Positions 51,217-59,810 are shown, counted from the first letter of the stretch. The stretch is DNA of 64,000 nt from Kuafuiihalomonas sp039024635 (GCA_039024635.1 JBCCQA010000003.1:1-64000); one strand, 5' to 3'. The notes: generated by a model not told the origin, from the letters alone. A program made the numbers and translations.

Positions 51217-52281
51217 TCAAGCGGCAGCGGCTTGGAGGTCTGCGTCGACCGCCTCTTGGGACACGGGCTGAAGGCGAGTCTTTAGGGCTTCGACCCTCTC
51301 CTCGAAGCTTCGTTCGTCGCCGGGCCACACGACCTGGCGTCGGACCAGGTTCTCGTGGCGCCCCAGCATCAAGAGGAGCCAGACCATGCCGTAGTCGACG
51401 CCGCGAAACACCACGGCCTGCTTTTGGGCGTACTGGTCGAGATTGTTCAGGAAGTCCTCGGGCATTTCGGCCCAGTGGCGATTCGCCTTCACGTGATGAC
51501 CGACGTGGAAGCCGTCGTTGAAGCAGCTGCGATTGTAGAGTGTGTCGATGCAGACCACGCTGTTTCGGTAAGGGTCGGCCGGGTCGGCGGGATCGATGAA
51601 GGCGTGCTGCACCCAATTGCCCGCCATCATCATGAAGCGGGTGAGGAATAGCCGAGCCACCAAGACGATCATGGTCGCTTCGAATCGCACCGCCAGGAGA
51701 ACGGCCAGGAGGATGATGTAGCCCACCTCACCGACCAAGATCTGGCGGAGGAACTTCCAACGCTCACGCTTAGCCATGTACTTGCACAGGTCGACGAGCA
51801 CGAAGACCGTGAAGCGGTAGAAGTAGTGAGCGAAGTGACTCGGTCGGTCCCGCTGGTAGCGCAGTGTGCAGGACAGGTCGTCCCACATGTTGTTCTCGGG
51901 ATGATGCATCCCCATGTGGTGCGCTCGGTAGGTTTCGGGCGACTGCCCAGCCAGCGGACCCAAGACCCACACCGCGAAGGTTTGCAGCCACTTGTACTCG
52001 ACTTTGAAGACCGGGCGGTGCGAAGAGACGTGGAGGGCGAGGATATAGGGGGGGGTCAGGATTTGGGCCGTGACGAACATGGTCAGCCCGAGCCACCAGG
52101 GCACTTCGGTGTAGCTGAACGTGAGCAGAGCGAGGGGAATCAGGACCACGGTCATGAGGCCCCACTGACGGATGACCGGGAGGTCGCGCTCTTCCCGGAT
52201 GAAGCGCAGCAACCAACGATCCAGCGGGCCTTTGGCCTTGCCCGCGTGCGCGAGCAGCCGCTCATCGAGCTCGAAGTTCAT
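51217..52281 (-). CDS. Fatty-acid-desaturase-family membrane protein
   Basis: 354 residues. Three histidine boxes are present: HVSSH (near 90), HHMGMHHPENN (near 120, with HxxxHH) and FHVGHHVKANRHW (near 260, with HxxHH), the di-iron set of membrane desaturases and hydroxylases. About four transmembrane helices flank them. The ATG at 52281 is chosen because the following residues have coding-like composition; ATG 52356 has AGGGA upstream but AT-rich, less coding-like codons. It lies between atpZ-like and atpI-like genes, which is unexpected. Substrate unknown. Confidence 0.82.
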   Translation of the reverse strand: MNFELDERLLAHAGKAKGPLDRWLLRFIREERDLPVIRQWGLMTVVLIPLALLTFSYTEVPWWLGLTMFVTAQILTPPYILALHVSSHRPVFKVEYKWLQTFAVWVLGPLAGQSPETYRAHHMGMHHPENNMWDDLSCTLRYQRDRPSHFAHYFYRFTVFVLVDLCKYMAKRERWKFLRQILVGEVGYIILLAVLLAVRFEATMIVLVARLFLTRFMMMAGNWVQHAFIDPADPADPYRNSVVCIDTLYNRSCFNDGFHVGHHVKANRHWAEMPEDFLNNLDQYAQKQAVVFRGVDYGMVWLLLMLGRHENLVRRQVVWPGDERSFEERVEALKTRLQPVSQEAVDADLQAAAA

Positions 52282-52475
52282 GGAAGCCCGTTGCTGATAC
52301 GAGAATTTCGCACATGCAAGCAGGAGCTCTTCTTTTTTTCTCGAGCCACGTCCCATTTGCACGTCCCTGATGCTTGGCTCGGAGCGACGGCGGTCTCCAA
52401 GCCGTCCGGATTCGAATCAGTCGCTCAGAGGGGCCCGTGGCAAGACGTGGGGATCTGGGCTTCGCCATGGGGACA

Positions 52476-52688
52476 CTAGTCCTCGCGACCGGCCTCCTTA
52501 GCGGCGACGAGAACGGACCGGAGGCCTAGTCCAGACCCTAGGAAAATACCTAGGAGCGTCAGCCAAGGGTCCGTGCCGAAGTGCCTATCGGCCCACGCCC
52601 CGGCCAGGAGGCAGCCGATCACCGCAGCGGCCAGCTCGATACCCAAGGCACTGAATCGAGCAAGGCGGGGGACCGGCTTTCGGGCCAT
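52476..52688 (-). CDS. AtpZ/AtpI-like small membrane protein
   Basis: 70 residues with two helices (LGIELAAAVIGCLLAGAWAD and LTLLGIFLGSGLGLRSVLV), and the DRHFGTDPWLTLLGIFLG signature of AtpZ/AtpI-type F0 assembly proteins. The ATG at 52688 starts two bases from the rsmE stop. It opens the atp group, although the desaturase-like gene separates it from atpB. Confidence 0.82.
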   Translation of the reverse strand: MARKPVPRLARFSALGIELAAAVIGCLLAGAWADRHFGTDPWLTLLGIFLGSGLGLRSVLVAAKEAGRED

Positions 52689-52689
52689 G

Positions 52690-53400
52690 TCATTCGGTCT
52701 CGGTCAGGCCCCATCCCAAGGTCAAGGCGGCGACGAGGGCGTGACCGGCGGTCTGTGTTCGCAAGATGGCTTCGCCCAGGTCCAGGCTCCGAAACCCTCC
52801 ATTCTCCAACCGCTCCAGCTCTGCGGGCGAAAACCCGCCCTCAGGTCCGATGACCAGGCTCGTCTCGGGCGGCGGCGAGGCCTGGAGCAGTTCGGGCACC
52901 GAGAGCCCACCCCCAGGCACGGCCACCAGTCCGAACTGGCGGGGCTCGCCCAAGAGGTCGTCCAGCAGGACGACCTCGTCGACCTCCATCCTGAACCATC
53001 GCCCCGACACCCGGAGGGCGTCCTCGGCCAGCCGCCGCCACCGGGCGACGGCCTTCTCCTTCCGGGGCACGGTGCGTTCGGAAACGAAAGGCCGAAGACG
53101 GGCCACGCCGAGCTCGGCCGCACTCCGTACGACCTCGTCCATCTTGTCGGCCTTGGCCACGGCTTGGGCCAAGATGATCTGCAAAGAGCTCCGAACCCGA
53201 GCAGGACGACGGCGCTCGATCGCGAAGCGACGACCCCCGTCGGTCAGGCGAGCCTCGGCGGCGCCTCCAGCGCCATCCCTGAGCTCGACCGTCTCACCAT
53301 CCTGGAGGCGAAGCACTCGACGGGCGTGCTTGCTCGCTTCGGGGCTCAGCGCCAGCTCGGCCAGGTCGAGGGCACCCGGTTCGACGGTCCAGCGCCTCAA
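52690..53400 (-). CDS. rsmE: 16S rRNA (uracil1498-N3)-methyltransferase
   Basis: 236 residues of the SPOUT fold. An N-terminal PUA-like domain (1-70) is followed by SSLQIILAQAVAKADKMDEVVRSAAELGV and the SAM-binding knot (IGPEGGFSPAELERLE, RSLDLGEAILRTQTAGHALV). The TTG at 53400 overlaps the prmA stop as TTGA and has GGAG eight bases upstream. It usually accompanies prmA, as here. Confidence 0.93.
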   Translation of the reverse strand: MRRWTVEPGALDLAELALSPEASKHARRVLRLQDGETVELRDGAGGAAEARLTDGGRRFAIERRRPARVRSSLQIILAQAVAKADKMDEVVRSAAELGVARLRPFVSERTVPRKEKAVARWRRLAEDALRVSGRWFRMEVDEVVLLDDLLGEPRQFGLVAVPGGGLSVPELLQASPPPETSLVIGPEGGFSPAELERLENGGFRSLDLGEAILRTQTAGHALVAALTLGWGLTETE

Positions 53401-54245
53401 GCCATCAGCTCCAGCGCCGTCCACTCCTCCTCGTGAAAGCGGCCCGCCGGACGAAGGCCGCAGGCTGCGTAGGCGTCCTCGACCTGATCGGCCTGAGTCT
53501 GGAGCAGACCGGCCAGCACCAGACGACCGCCGGGGGCTACCCGCCGAGTGATAGCCGGCGCCAGTTCGACCAGCGGCCGGGCCAGGATGTTGGCCAGGAC
53601 CAAGGGGTGGGTCGCCTCGGGCCAGGTGTCGGGCCCCTCGTGGGTCGAAAGCTCGAGGCGAGCCTCGAGTTCGTTGCGGGCCGCATTCTCGAGGGCCACG
53701 CGGATGGCTTCGGGATCGTTGTCGATGGCGACGGCGCTTGGACTCCCGAGGACCAGGGCGGCCAGCGCCAGAATCCCGCTTCCAGTACCCAAATCGAGAA
53801 CGGAAGCCGGAGGCAGACCGAACTGGAGGCGCTCCAAACAGAGGCGCGTCGTCGGGTGAAGGCCCGTGCCGAAGGCCATTGAGGGATCGATCCAAAGGAG
53901 CGCGCCCGCGTCGTCAGGGGGACTGCACCAGCTTGGCAGGACGTCGAGTCGGCCGATGCGGAGGGGCCGAAAGTGCTGACGCCACTGGGTGGCCCAGTCC
54001 ACTTCAGCGTAGCTGTGGTCGCGTGCGGACTGGACTTCCAATCCTTCGGATCGAAGAGCGGACTTCACGTCCTCAGACGAGACCGGACCCAAGGCCACCA
54101 GCAGCTCCACCCAGCCCGGCCCCTCCCGAAGCTCGAAGCCGTCGATCTCGAGGCCGCCCAGGGCCACGCCAGAAGCCTCCATCAACTCGTCGATGTCGGT
54201 CCCCTCCTCCCAAAGGAGCCGGACCGAAAGCCCCGCCGCGCTCAC
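53397..54245 (-). CDS. prmA: Ribosomal protein L11 methyltransferase
   Basis: 282 residues. SAM-dependent trimethylation of L11. The N-terminal substrate domain is followed by DPSMAFGTGLHPTTRLCLE, DLGTGSGILALAAL (motif I), AIDNDPEAIRVALENA and LVLANILARPLVELAPAI. The GTG at 54245 overlaps the HAD gene stop (GTGA) and fits the family start. Confidence 0.92.
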   Translation of the reverse strand: MSAAGLSVRLLWEEGTDIDELMEASGVALGGLEIDGFELREGPGWVELLVALGPVSSEDVKSALRSEGLEVQSARDHSYAEVDWATQWRQHFRPLRIGRLDVLPSWCSPPDDAGALLWIDPSMAFGTGLHPTTRLCLERLQFGLPPASVLDLGTGSGILALAALVLGSPSAVAIDNDPEAIRVALENAARNELEARLELSTHEGPDTWPEATHPLVLANILARPLVELAPAITRRVAPGGRLVLAGLLQTQADQVEDAYAACGLRPAGRFHEEEWTALELMA

Positions 54246-54919
54246 GCCTGGCTCGCCCCCAATATCTCCCTGACGATCCCCTCCATGGTGCGGGCCTCGA
54301 GCTCGGGCCGACGATAGACCCGCAGCCGAGCGGCCCGTCCTCGCTGGACCCAGGCTGCACGCAAGCCAGCCTGCATCGCGCCGTGACAGTCCCAGTCGTG
54401 GCAGGCGACCAGCCATACCGAAGGAGGCTCCCTTTCCACGAGACGGGCCGCCCCTCGATAGACGGCGGGGTCGGGTTTGAAGCTCCCGAAGCGCTCCACC
54501 GAGATGGCGCCCTCGAGGAGATCCAAGAGCCCGGCGGCCCTCATCTGGGCGGCAAGAAGCTCGTTCGAAGAGTTGGAGAAGGCGAAGCAGCGGAGGCCGG
54601 CCGCCCTGAGCCGGCGCAAGCTCGGCACAACGTCGGGGTGTGGGGGCAAATGGGCGAAGGTCCCGAGAAGAGACGCCTGAGCGGCTGGCGTCAGGGATAC
54701 GCCGGCCTCGGCCGCCGTCCGCTGCAGATTCTCCTGCGCGAGCCTCTTGAAGCCTGTCTTGACGCCGGTGGCAGCGCAGACGGTCGAAGCATGAAGAACT
54801 CGGGCGAACCAGGTCGGGAGAGCGGCGTCACTTCCGAAGGCTAGGCGAAAAGGTTCCCTGAGGAGGCTGAGGTCGAGCAGTGTCTCATTGACGTCGAAAA
54901 GGATGGTGTCGCTTCGCAT
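54242..54919 (-). CDS. HAD-family hydrolase, haloacid-dehalogenase-type II-like
   Basis: 225 residues. The nucleophile Asp is in LFDVNETLLDL, motif II in FSNSSNELL, motif III in GSFKPDPAVYRG and motif IV around VACHDWDCHGAMQAG. It could be a 2-haloacid dehalogenase or a phosphatase; the substrate is not predictable. Its first 35 bases overlap the end of the thioredoxin-like gene. Confidence 0.8.
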   Translation of the reverse strand: MRSDTILFDVNETLLDLSLLREPFRLAFGSDAALPTWFARVLHASTVCAATGVKTGFKRLAQENLQRTAAEAGVSLTPAAQASLLGTFAHLPPHPDVVPSLRRLRAAGLRCFAFSNSSNELLAAQMRAAGLLDLLEGAISVERFGSFKPDPAVYRGAARLVEREPPSVWLVACHDWDCHGAMQAGLRAAWVQRGRAARLRVYRRPELEARTMEGIVREILGASQA

Positions 54920-55433
54920 GACGAGCTTCGAGCAGGCGGTCCAGATCCCGGCGCAGCAGCTCCTCGGCCGCCCCTTTGCGATAGACTTTCCTCACCCGCC
55001 TCTCCCTGTCGACCAGGACCAGCGTCGGCAAGGTGTGCACCCCGTAGACGCGGGCGACTTCGCCCCCGTCGAGGGCGAAGTCCAAAGCCAGCCCTTCGGT
55101 CACGGCGCGCACTGCCTCGAGTTCGTCACCCACGTGGATCCCCACGTAGCCCAGGCCCCGGGGTCCGTAGTCGGTCTGGAGTCGCTCGAAGACCGGAAAG
55201 GCGGCCAGACAAGGTCGACAAGCGTGGTGCCAGAAGTCCAGCAGGAGCAAGGAACGCTCGCCGAGCTCCAGGCTTCGACCCTCCAGATCCTGGAGAGCCA
55301 GACGAGGGGCGAGAGCAGACTCTCGGATGAGCGCGGGACGGGTCACGACGTCGTAGATGCGGACCCCGAGCCACAGCAGCGCCCCTCCGATGAGCGCGAG
55401 CCAAGCGGCACCCACGATTCGATGGCTCTGCAC
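54885..55433 (-). CDS. TlpA/ResA-like membrane-anchored thioredoxin
   Basis: 182 residues. One N-terminal transmembrane anchor (VGAAWLALIGGALLWLGVRI, about 7-26) is followed by a thioredoxin-like domain with CRPC (LLDFWHHACRPCLAAFPVF, about 72), YGVHTLPTLVLVDRERRV and a cis-Pro. It is likely a periplasmic thiol reductase. It starts with GTG. It is divergent from the lipoprotein at 55.5 kb. Confidence 0.8.
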   Translation of the reverse strand: MQSHRIVGAAWLALIGGALLWLGVRIYDVVTRPALIRESALAPRLALQDLEGRSLELGERSLLLLDFWHHACRPCLAAFPVFERLQTDYGPRGLGYVGIHVGDELEAVRAVTEGLALDFALDGGEVARVYGVHTLPTLVLVDRERRVRKVYRKGAAEELLRRDLDRLLEARHAKRHHPFRRQ

Positions 55434-55513
55434 GTAGCCAGCATAGCCGCGCCAATCGACGGGGTCGATCGAAGGCGCTTGCCCTGGTCGGCGGTGCTCC
55501 CTACATCGAGGAC

Positions 55514-56002
55514 GTGCCCCGCCGCCTGCTAACCATCGCGCTTGGAATGTGTCTGGGTTGCGGGAGCCGGCTGGTCTTCGTGAGCGATGGCTTCGACCGG
55601 GTCGCGGCGTTCCAACTCTGTACCGAGAACGACGACCCCTTCGACGGGCTCGAGCTCCGCCTCGTTCCGGGGCCCGGGCAGGTCGGAGAAGGCCAGCCCC
55701 AGGGCTGCGTCCGCCTCCGCTTCGAGCTCGCAGGACAGACCGTGGAAGGTCTGGATCTGGCCCTGAGCGACGACCTCCCCTTGGTGGACGGGGTTCGAGA
55801 GCTCAGACCGAGCTGTCAAGACGATGGGGTCCCGGCCGAGGGCGTGCTCACTCTTCGGTCGGCCTCGGGCGGGGGCGCCATCGACGGACAACGCCTGGAG
55901 GTTGATGCAGAGCTGGCCTTCGAAGACGACTCGACCCTGGTCCTCTTCGCCGAGGAGCTTCGAATCTTGGGCCAGGACTGCGGAGAAAACCTGGAGGACT
56001 AA
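55514..56002 (+). CDS. Putative lipoprotein, unknown function
   Basis: 162 residues. A lipoprotein signal (PRRLLTIALGMCLGC) ends in CLGC. The mature protein is acidic with a few cysteines (QLCTEND, QGCVRLR, PSCQDDG, DCGENLED). No domain recognised. The GTG at 55514 begins the signal. The stop falls at the left edge of a 170-base palindromic region. Confidence 0.6.
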   Translation: MPRRLLTIALGMCLGCGSRLVFVSDGFDRVAAFQLCTENDDPFDGLELRLVPGPGQVGEGQPQGCVRLRFELAGQTVEGLDLALSDDLPLVDGVRELRPSCQDDGVPAEGVLTLRSASGGGAIDGQRLEVDAELAFEDDSTLVLFAEELRILGQDCGENLED

Positions 56003-56171
56003 GGGGGTGCCGAGGAACGGGTCTACCGGGCTGGACAGGCAGATGTTTCGTGGAACACTTCGGCAAAGAGGGCGCTGGTTGGGCATCAGCCACCGATGAG
56101 AAGCGAGGCCGTCTGGAGTGTTCCACGGAGGGATCGCCAGCTCGACGGGTGAAACCATTTTTGGCACCCCA
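56003..56171. repeat. Imperfect 170-base palindrome between convergent genes
   Basis: GGGGTGCC at 56004-56011 pairs with GGCACCCC at 56163-56170, and CGTGGAACACT at 56049-56059 pairs with AGTGTTCCACG at 56117-56127; the segments between are partly complementary, giving arms of about 55 bases around a centre of about 57. The edges coincide with the stop codons of the neighbouring genes (CTAA and CTAG), which could indicate a MITE-like insertion or a large convergent terminator. No gene is seen in it. Confidence 0.6.
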
Positions 56172-58643
56172 CTAGGGATCCGGCGGGGCGGGTACCAAGA
56201 CCTCTCGCTCTCCCTTGGGGCCCATGGCGGGCCCGACGATGCCTTCTTGCTCCATCATTTCGATCATCCGGGCGGCTCGGTTGTAGCCGACCCGGAGTCG
56301 GCGCTGCAGAGCAGAGATGGAGGCTCGACGGGTCTCGGTCACGATCTGGACCGCCATGTCGTAGTGCTCATCTGCATCCTCGCCGCCGAAGGGCGTTTCG
56401 CCGCCCTCTTCGTCATCGGGCTTTTTCAGGATCGAAGCGTCGTAGCGCGGCTTGGCTTGGGCCTTCCAGAACTCGACCACCCGCTCGACCTCTTCCTCGC
56501 TGACGAAGCCCCCGTGGATGCGCTGAGGAAGCGGAGAGGCGACGCTCAGGAAGAGGCTGTCGCCTCGGCCGAGCAGGTTCTCGGCGCCGGGCGTATTGAG
56601 CACCGTTGCGCTGTCGTGTCGTGAGGCCACCCGAAAGGAGACCCTGGACGGAAGGTTGTTCTTGATGACGCCAGTGATGACGTCGGTCGAGGGTCGCTGA
56701 GTGGCGAGGAGGACGTGGATGCCGGCTGCTCGAGCCATCTGGGCCAATCGCTGAACCGAAGACTCGACGTCTCGGGGCGCGACATTCATGAGGTCGGCGA
56801 ACTCATCGATGAGGACCACGATATAGGGGAGAGCGTCCGGTAGCTCTTTGCCCGCCCAAGGATCCCGCAGCGTCTTGCCCTTGTCGTCCACCAGCTCGGC
56901 CGGCCCTTCGCCACCTTTGGCCGCCCGATCTGCTCGAGCTTTGCGGAGTCTAGCGAGGCGCCTGTTGAAGCCTTCGACGTCTCGGACCTTCAGGTCCGAC
57001 ATCATCTGGTAGCGCCGCTCCATCTCACCCACCGCCCACTGCAGGGCACGGGAGGCTTTGCGCGCATCAGTCACGACCGGCAGGAGCAGATGAGGAATGT
57101 CGTTGTAGAGCGACAGCTCCAGCATCTTCGGGTCGACCATGATGAACTTCACCTGGTCGGGCGTGGCCTTGTAGAGAATCGACAAGACCATGGTGTTGAT
57201 GCTCACCGACTTGCCGGAGCCCGTGGTGCCGGCGATGAGCAAGTGAGGCATCTGCTGCAGGTCCCGGGTCTGGACCTCTCCTTCGGCGTCCTTGCCCATG
57301 GCCAAGGTGAGGAGCGACTTGGACTTCTTGAAACGCTCGTGGGCGATGAGCTCCTTGAGATAGACGTTCTCTCGCCTCTCGTTGGGGAGCTCGATCCCGA
57401 CGACGCCCCGACCGGGAATCGGAGCGACGATCCGGACCCGTACCGCCTGCATGCTCATCGCAATGTCATCGGCTAGGTTCGCTATCTTCGAGACCTTGAC
57501 CCCGGGGGCGGGCTCATACTCGTAGGTCGTAACGACCGGCCCGGGTCGGATGGCGGTGACGGTCCCTTCGACCCCGTAGGTGCGAAGCTTCTCCTCCAGT
57601 CGAACCGCCTTGGCTTTGAGATCGTCACCATCGATTTCGGACGCGTCGTCCCCTTCGTAGTCCAGCAGGTGAAGCGGAGGCAGCTCGAAGCTGTCGGGCG
57701 CTCGGGGCTTCGGCGAGGGCGGCGCTTCCTCTAGCTTCACGGGCAGGTTCTTTCGCTCGACGATCACCGGCTCGGTCGGCTTGGGAACGCCCGCTCGCCG
57801 AGGTGTGATGGCCTCCGGTTCGGGAGCTAGGTCAGGACGCTCGGTATCGATGTGCGAGTCCTCAGGCTCGAGCTCGGCATCGGCGGGAGGCGCCGTGATG
57901 GCGCTCCCGGAAGCCTTCCTCCTGCCGCTTCTGGGAGTCGGCTTGGCTGGGGCTGGGGCGGCCGAAGGACGGGCAGAGACCGTGGCATCGGCGGCCGGGG
58001 GCGTCGGCTCGGGAATGGGCGGGGGCTGTGTTCGGCGAAGGCTGGACGCGGACGCGGACGCACGGCGAGCGAGGGCCCAGAGTCGAAGGCGGTCGAGCTG
58101 GTCGACGACGAATCGCAGGGCCGCCCCCAAGCCTCGGACGAGCGCCTGTCCACCCTCTTCCAGGGCGAGCCGCAAAGAGAGACGGAACGCGACGAGGACC
58201 CCGATCAACAGGGCGGCAACGGCGACGAGCGCGGTTCCCAAGGGACCTACCCAAGGCGCAACCGACTCGACGAGGGCGACGCCCAGTTGGCCGGCTGCCC
58301 CAGATGCTCTTCCCCCCGTTCGCGTGCTGGTCTCCAGGAGGACCGTGGTGCCGAGAAAGATCCCGAGCCCACCTGCCGCTCGATCCCAGCCCCATCGGGG
58401 TAGCCGCTGAAAGAGCACCGCTGTCGGCGCGATCACACAGGCAAGGGTGAGCGGATAGGCCAGTCCGCCGAAGGCCGCGATCAGCCAGCTAGAGACGTGG
58501 TGGCCGAAGAGCCCCAGAAGCCCCTCTCCTGGGATGAACACGGAGAAGACCAGCGCAAGGCCCAAGAGGATGGCGAGGACGGAGCTCGCTTCTCGGGCCC
58601 AAGGCAGCGGGCTCTCCGAGGTCTCTGCGTCACGACGACCCAT
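56172..58643 (-). CDS. ftsK: DNA translocase FtsK
   Basis: 823 residues. An N-terminal transmembrane domain (about 20-160, four helices), a Pro/Ala-rich linker (about 200-330), the alpha/beta motor with Walker A GTTGSGKSVSINTM (near 475) and Walker B VVLIDEFADLM, and a C-terminal gamma winged helix (RAASISALQRRLRVGYNRAARM, about 760-810) which recognises KOPS sequences. It moves chromosome ends and activates XerCD. The ATG at 58643 lies in a CCATGG shared with the opposite strand. It is divergent from lolA. Confidence 0.95.
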   Translation of the reverse strand: MGRRDAETSESPLPWAREASSVLAILLGLALVFSVFIPGEGLLGLFGHHVSSWLIAAFGGLAYPLTLACVIAPTAVLFQRLPRWGWDRAAGGLGIFLGTTVLLETSTRTGGRASGAAGQLGVALVESVAPWVGPLGTALVAVAALLIGVLVAFRLSLRLALEEGGQALVRGLGAALRFVVDQLDRLRLWALARRASASASSLRRTQPPPIPEPTPPAADATVSARPSAAPAPAKPTPRSGRRKASGSAITAPPADAELEPEDSHIDTERPDLAPEPEAITPRRAGVPKPTEPVIVERKNLPVKLEEAPPSPKPRAPDSFELPPLHLLDYEGDDASEIDGDDLKAKAVRLEEKLRTYGVEGTVTAIRPGPVVTTYEYEPAPGVKVSKIANLADDIAMSMQAVRVRIVAPIPGRGVVGIELPNERRENVYLKELIAHERFKKSKSLLTLAMGKDAEGEVQTRDLQQMPHLLIAGTTGSGKSVSINTMVLSILYKATPDQVKFIMVDPKMLELSLYNDIPHLLLPVVTDARKASRALQWAVGEMERRYQMMSDLKVRDVEGFNRRLARLRKARADRAAKGGEGPAELVDDKGKTLRDPWAGKELPDALPYIVVLIDEFADLMNVAPRDVESSVQRLAQMARAAGIHVLLATQRPSTDVITGVIKNNLPSRVSFRVASRHDSATVLNTPGAENLLGRGDSLFLSVASPLPQRIHGGFVSEEEVERVVEFWKAQAKPRYDASILKKPDDEEGGETPFGGEDADEHYDMAVQIVTETRRASISALQRRLRVGYNRAARMIEMMEQEGIVGPAMGPKGEREVLVPAPPDP

Positions 58644-58689
58644 GGTACGGAGTCTGGTCTACTCGGATCCGAAGTGCAAAACTTCCGCC

Positions 58690-59337
58690 GTGAGCTCCAC
58701 CCTGGCCCTCGCTGCCCTCGCGCTCTCTGCATCTACGGTTCCGACCGAGCAGGACGCCTCCCAACGCGCCGTTCGTCTCGCGAAGCGCGTTCACGCGCAC
58801 TACTCCAAGGTCACAGATCTGGAGGCCGAGTTCGTCCAGACCTATGTCCGGGTCGCCTTGTCTCGCCCGACCGAAAAGCGGGGCCGGATTGCAATCAAGA
58901 AGCCCTACAAGGTGTTCATGAGCTATCCGAGTCAGGGGACCCGAACCTACGTCGATGGGGAGAGTGTCTGGTACTACAAAGAGGGCGAAGATACGGCCGT
59001 TCGGCAGCCCCTCGACAAAGAGCAGTTCGACTCCTTCTCCTTCTTCACGGGAAGCAGCGCGCTCGAAGAGAACTTCAGCATCGGGAGTGAAGCGCCCGAG
59101 GTGCATCTGCCCAACGGTCTGGAGGCTCTGGTGCTGACGCCGAAGCGAGGTGCGCAGTATCGACGCGTGGTGCTGGGCGTAGAGCCGAAGACGGGCGTGG
59201 TCCTGACCACCGTCATGACCCTGACCTCAGGAGACATCAATCGTTTCGATTTCAAGAAAGTCCGGACCAACGTGGGGCTGGACGACGATCGATTCGAGTT
59301 CTCGCCTCCCAAGGGGGTCGAGGTCGTCGAGCCCTGA
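58690..59337 (+). CDS. lolA: LolA-like outer-membrane lipoprotein carrier protein
   Basis: 215 residues. A signal (VSSTLALAALALSAS) is followed by the LolA-type unclosed beta-barrel motifs (VTDLEAEFVQTYVRVALSRPTEKRG; RIAIKKPYKVFMSYPSQ; GESVWYYKEGEDTAV). It carries lipoproteins across the periplasm. The GTG at 58690 begins the signal; an upstream in-frame ATG at 58642 overlaps the ftsK start and is less likely. It ends six bases before the opposing thioredoxin-like gene. Confidence 0.88.
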   Translation: MSSTLALAALALSASTVPTEQDASQRAVRLAKRVHAHYSKVTDLEAEFVQTYVRVALSRPTEKRGRIAIKKPYKVFMSYPSQGTRTYVDGESVWYYKEGEDTAVRQPLDKEQFDSFSFFTGSSALEENFSIGSEAPEVHLPNGLEALVLTPKRGAQYRRVVLGVEPKTGVVLTTVMTLTSGDINRFDFKKVRTNVGLDDDRFEFSPPKGVEVVEP

Positions 59338-59343
59338 GGTCCT

Positions 59344-59685
59344 TCAGCCGGCGAGTCGGGCCAGGCGATTGGTGAGCCGCTCCACGCCTTTGCCGACGAA
59401 CGACTTCTTCTGGTCGCCGTTCTGGTAGATGAAGGTGGTCGGAAGGTCGTGGACGTCCTTCAGCCAGGGATTGGCTCGCTTGAAGGAGATCAGTCCCGGC
59501 TTGTCGATCAACATCTTCCCGTAGCGCACATCCTGGGGCGCCTCGCCGCTGGCCAGAAACGCCTTCAGCTCCTCGGTCCACTCGTTGCAGGCCTGGCAAT
59601 CCGTCTTTCCCAGCAGCAAAACGGCCTTGGGGCTGTTGAGAAAGGCCTCCCAGTTTTGGCCATCGATGGCCTCGAGTTCGCTCAT
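59344..59685 (-). CDS. Thioredoxin-like protein
   Basis: 113 residues. A short thioredoxin fold with a CQAC active site (LLGKTDCQACNEWTEELKAF, about 30) and PTTFIYQNGDQKKSF. The HxDLPTTF cis-Pro motif is at about 80. No signal peptide, so cytoplasmic. It lies near the peroxiredoxin gene on the same strand, 126 bases downstream and separated by a terminator; it may supply it with electrons, which is inference. Confidence 0.8.
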   Translation of the reverse strand: MSELEAIDGQNWEAFLNSPKAVLLLGKTDCQACNEWTEELKAFLASGEAPQDVRYGKMLIDKPGLISFKRANPWLKDVHDLPTTFIYQNGDQKKSFVGKGVERLTNRLARLAG

Positions 59686-59743
59686 GGCGAAAGTTTGGGT
59701 CCGGGCCTTCGACCGTCAAAGCGGAAGCGACGGGCCCTGACGC

Positions 59744-59773
59744 AAAAAGGGCCCCGCCCCATCGGCGAGACCC
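59744..59773 (-). terminator. Intrinsic terminator of the peroxiredoxin gene
   Basis: On the minus strand GGGTCTCGCC-gatg-GGGCGGGGCCC forms a ten-pair stem (two T-G wobbles) followed by TTTTT, the shape of a Rho-independent terminator. It lies about 40 bases downstream of the peroxiredoxin stop and separates it from the thioredoxin-like gene. Confidence 0.85.
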
Positions 59774-59781
59774 TTAAATTG

Positions 59782-59809
59782 TGTCCAAAATTGGACAGAT
59801 TCTAATCTG
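59782..59809. other. Tandem small palindromes after the peroxiredoxin stop
   Basis: TGTCCAA-AA-TTGGACA is directly followed by CAGATT-CT-AATCTG, sharing the ACA end. Both lie between the stop of the peroxiredoxin gene and its terminator. They may form alternative hairpins or protein sites. Confidence 0.4.
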
Positions 59810-59810
59810 C

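Noticed and set aside
52380..52475. tRNA-like segment with a GATTCGAATC core
   Set aside because: The T-arm stems do not pair on either strand, and no anticodon or acceptor arm can be drawn.
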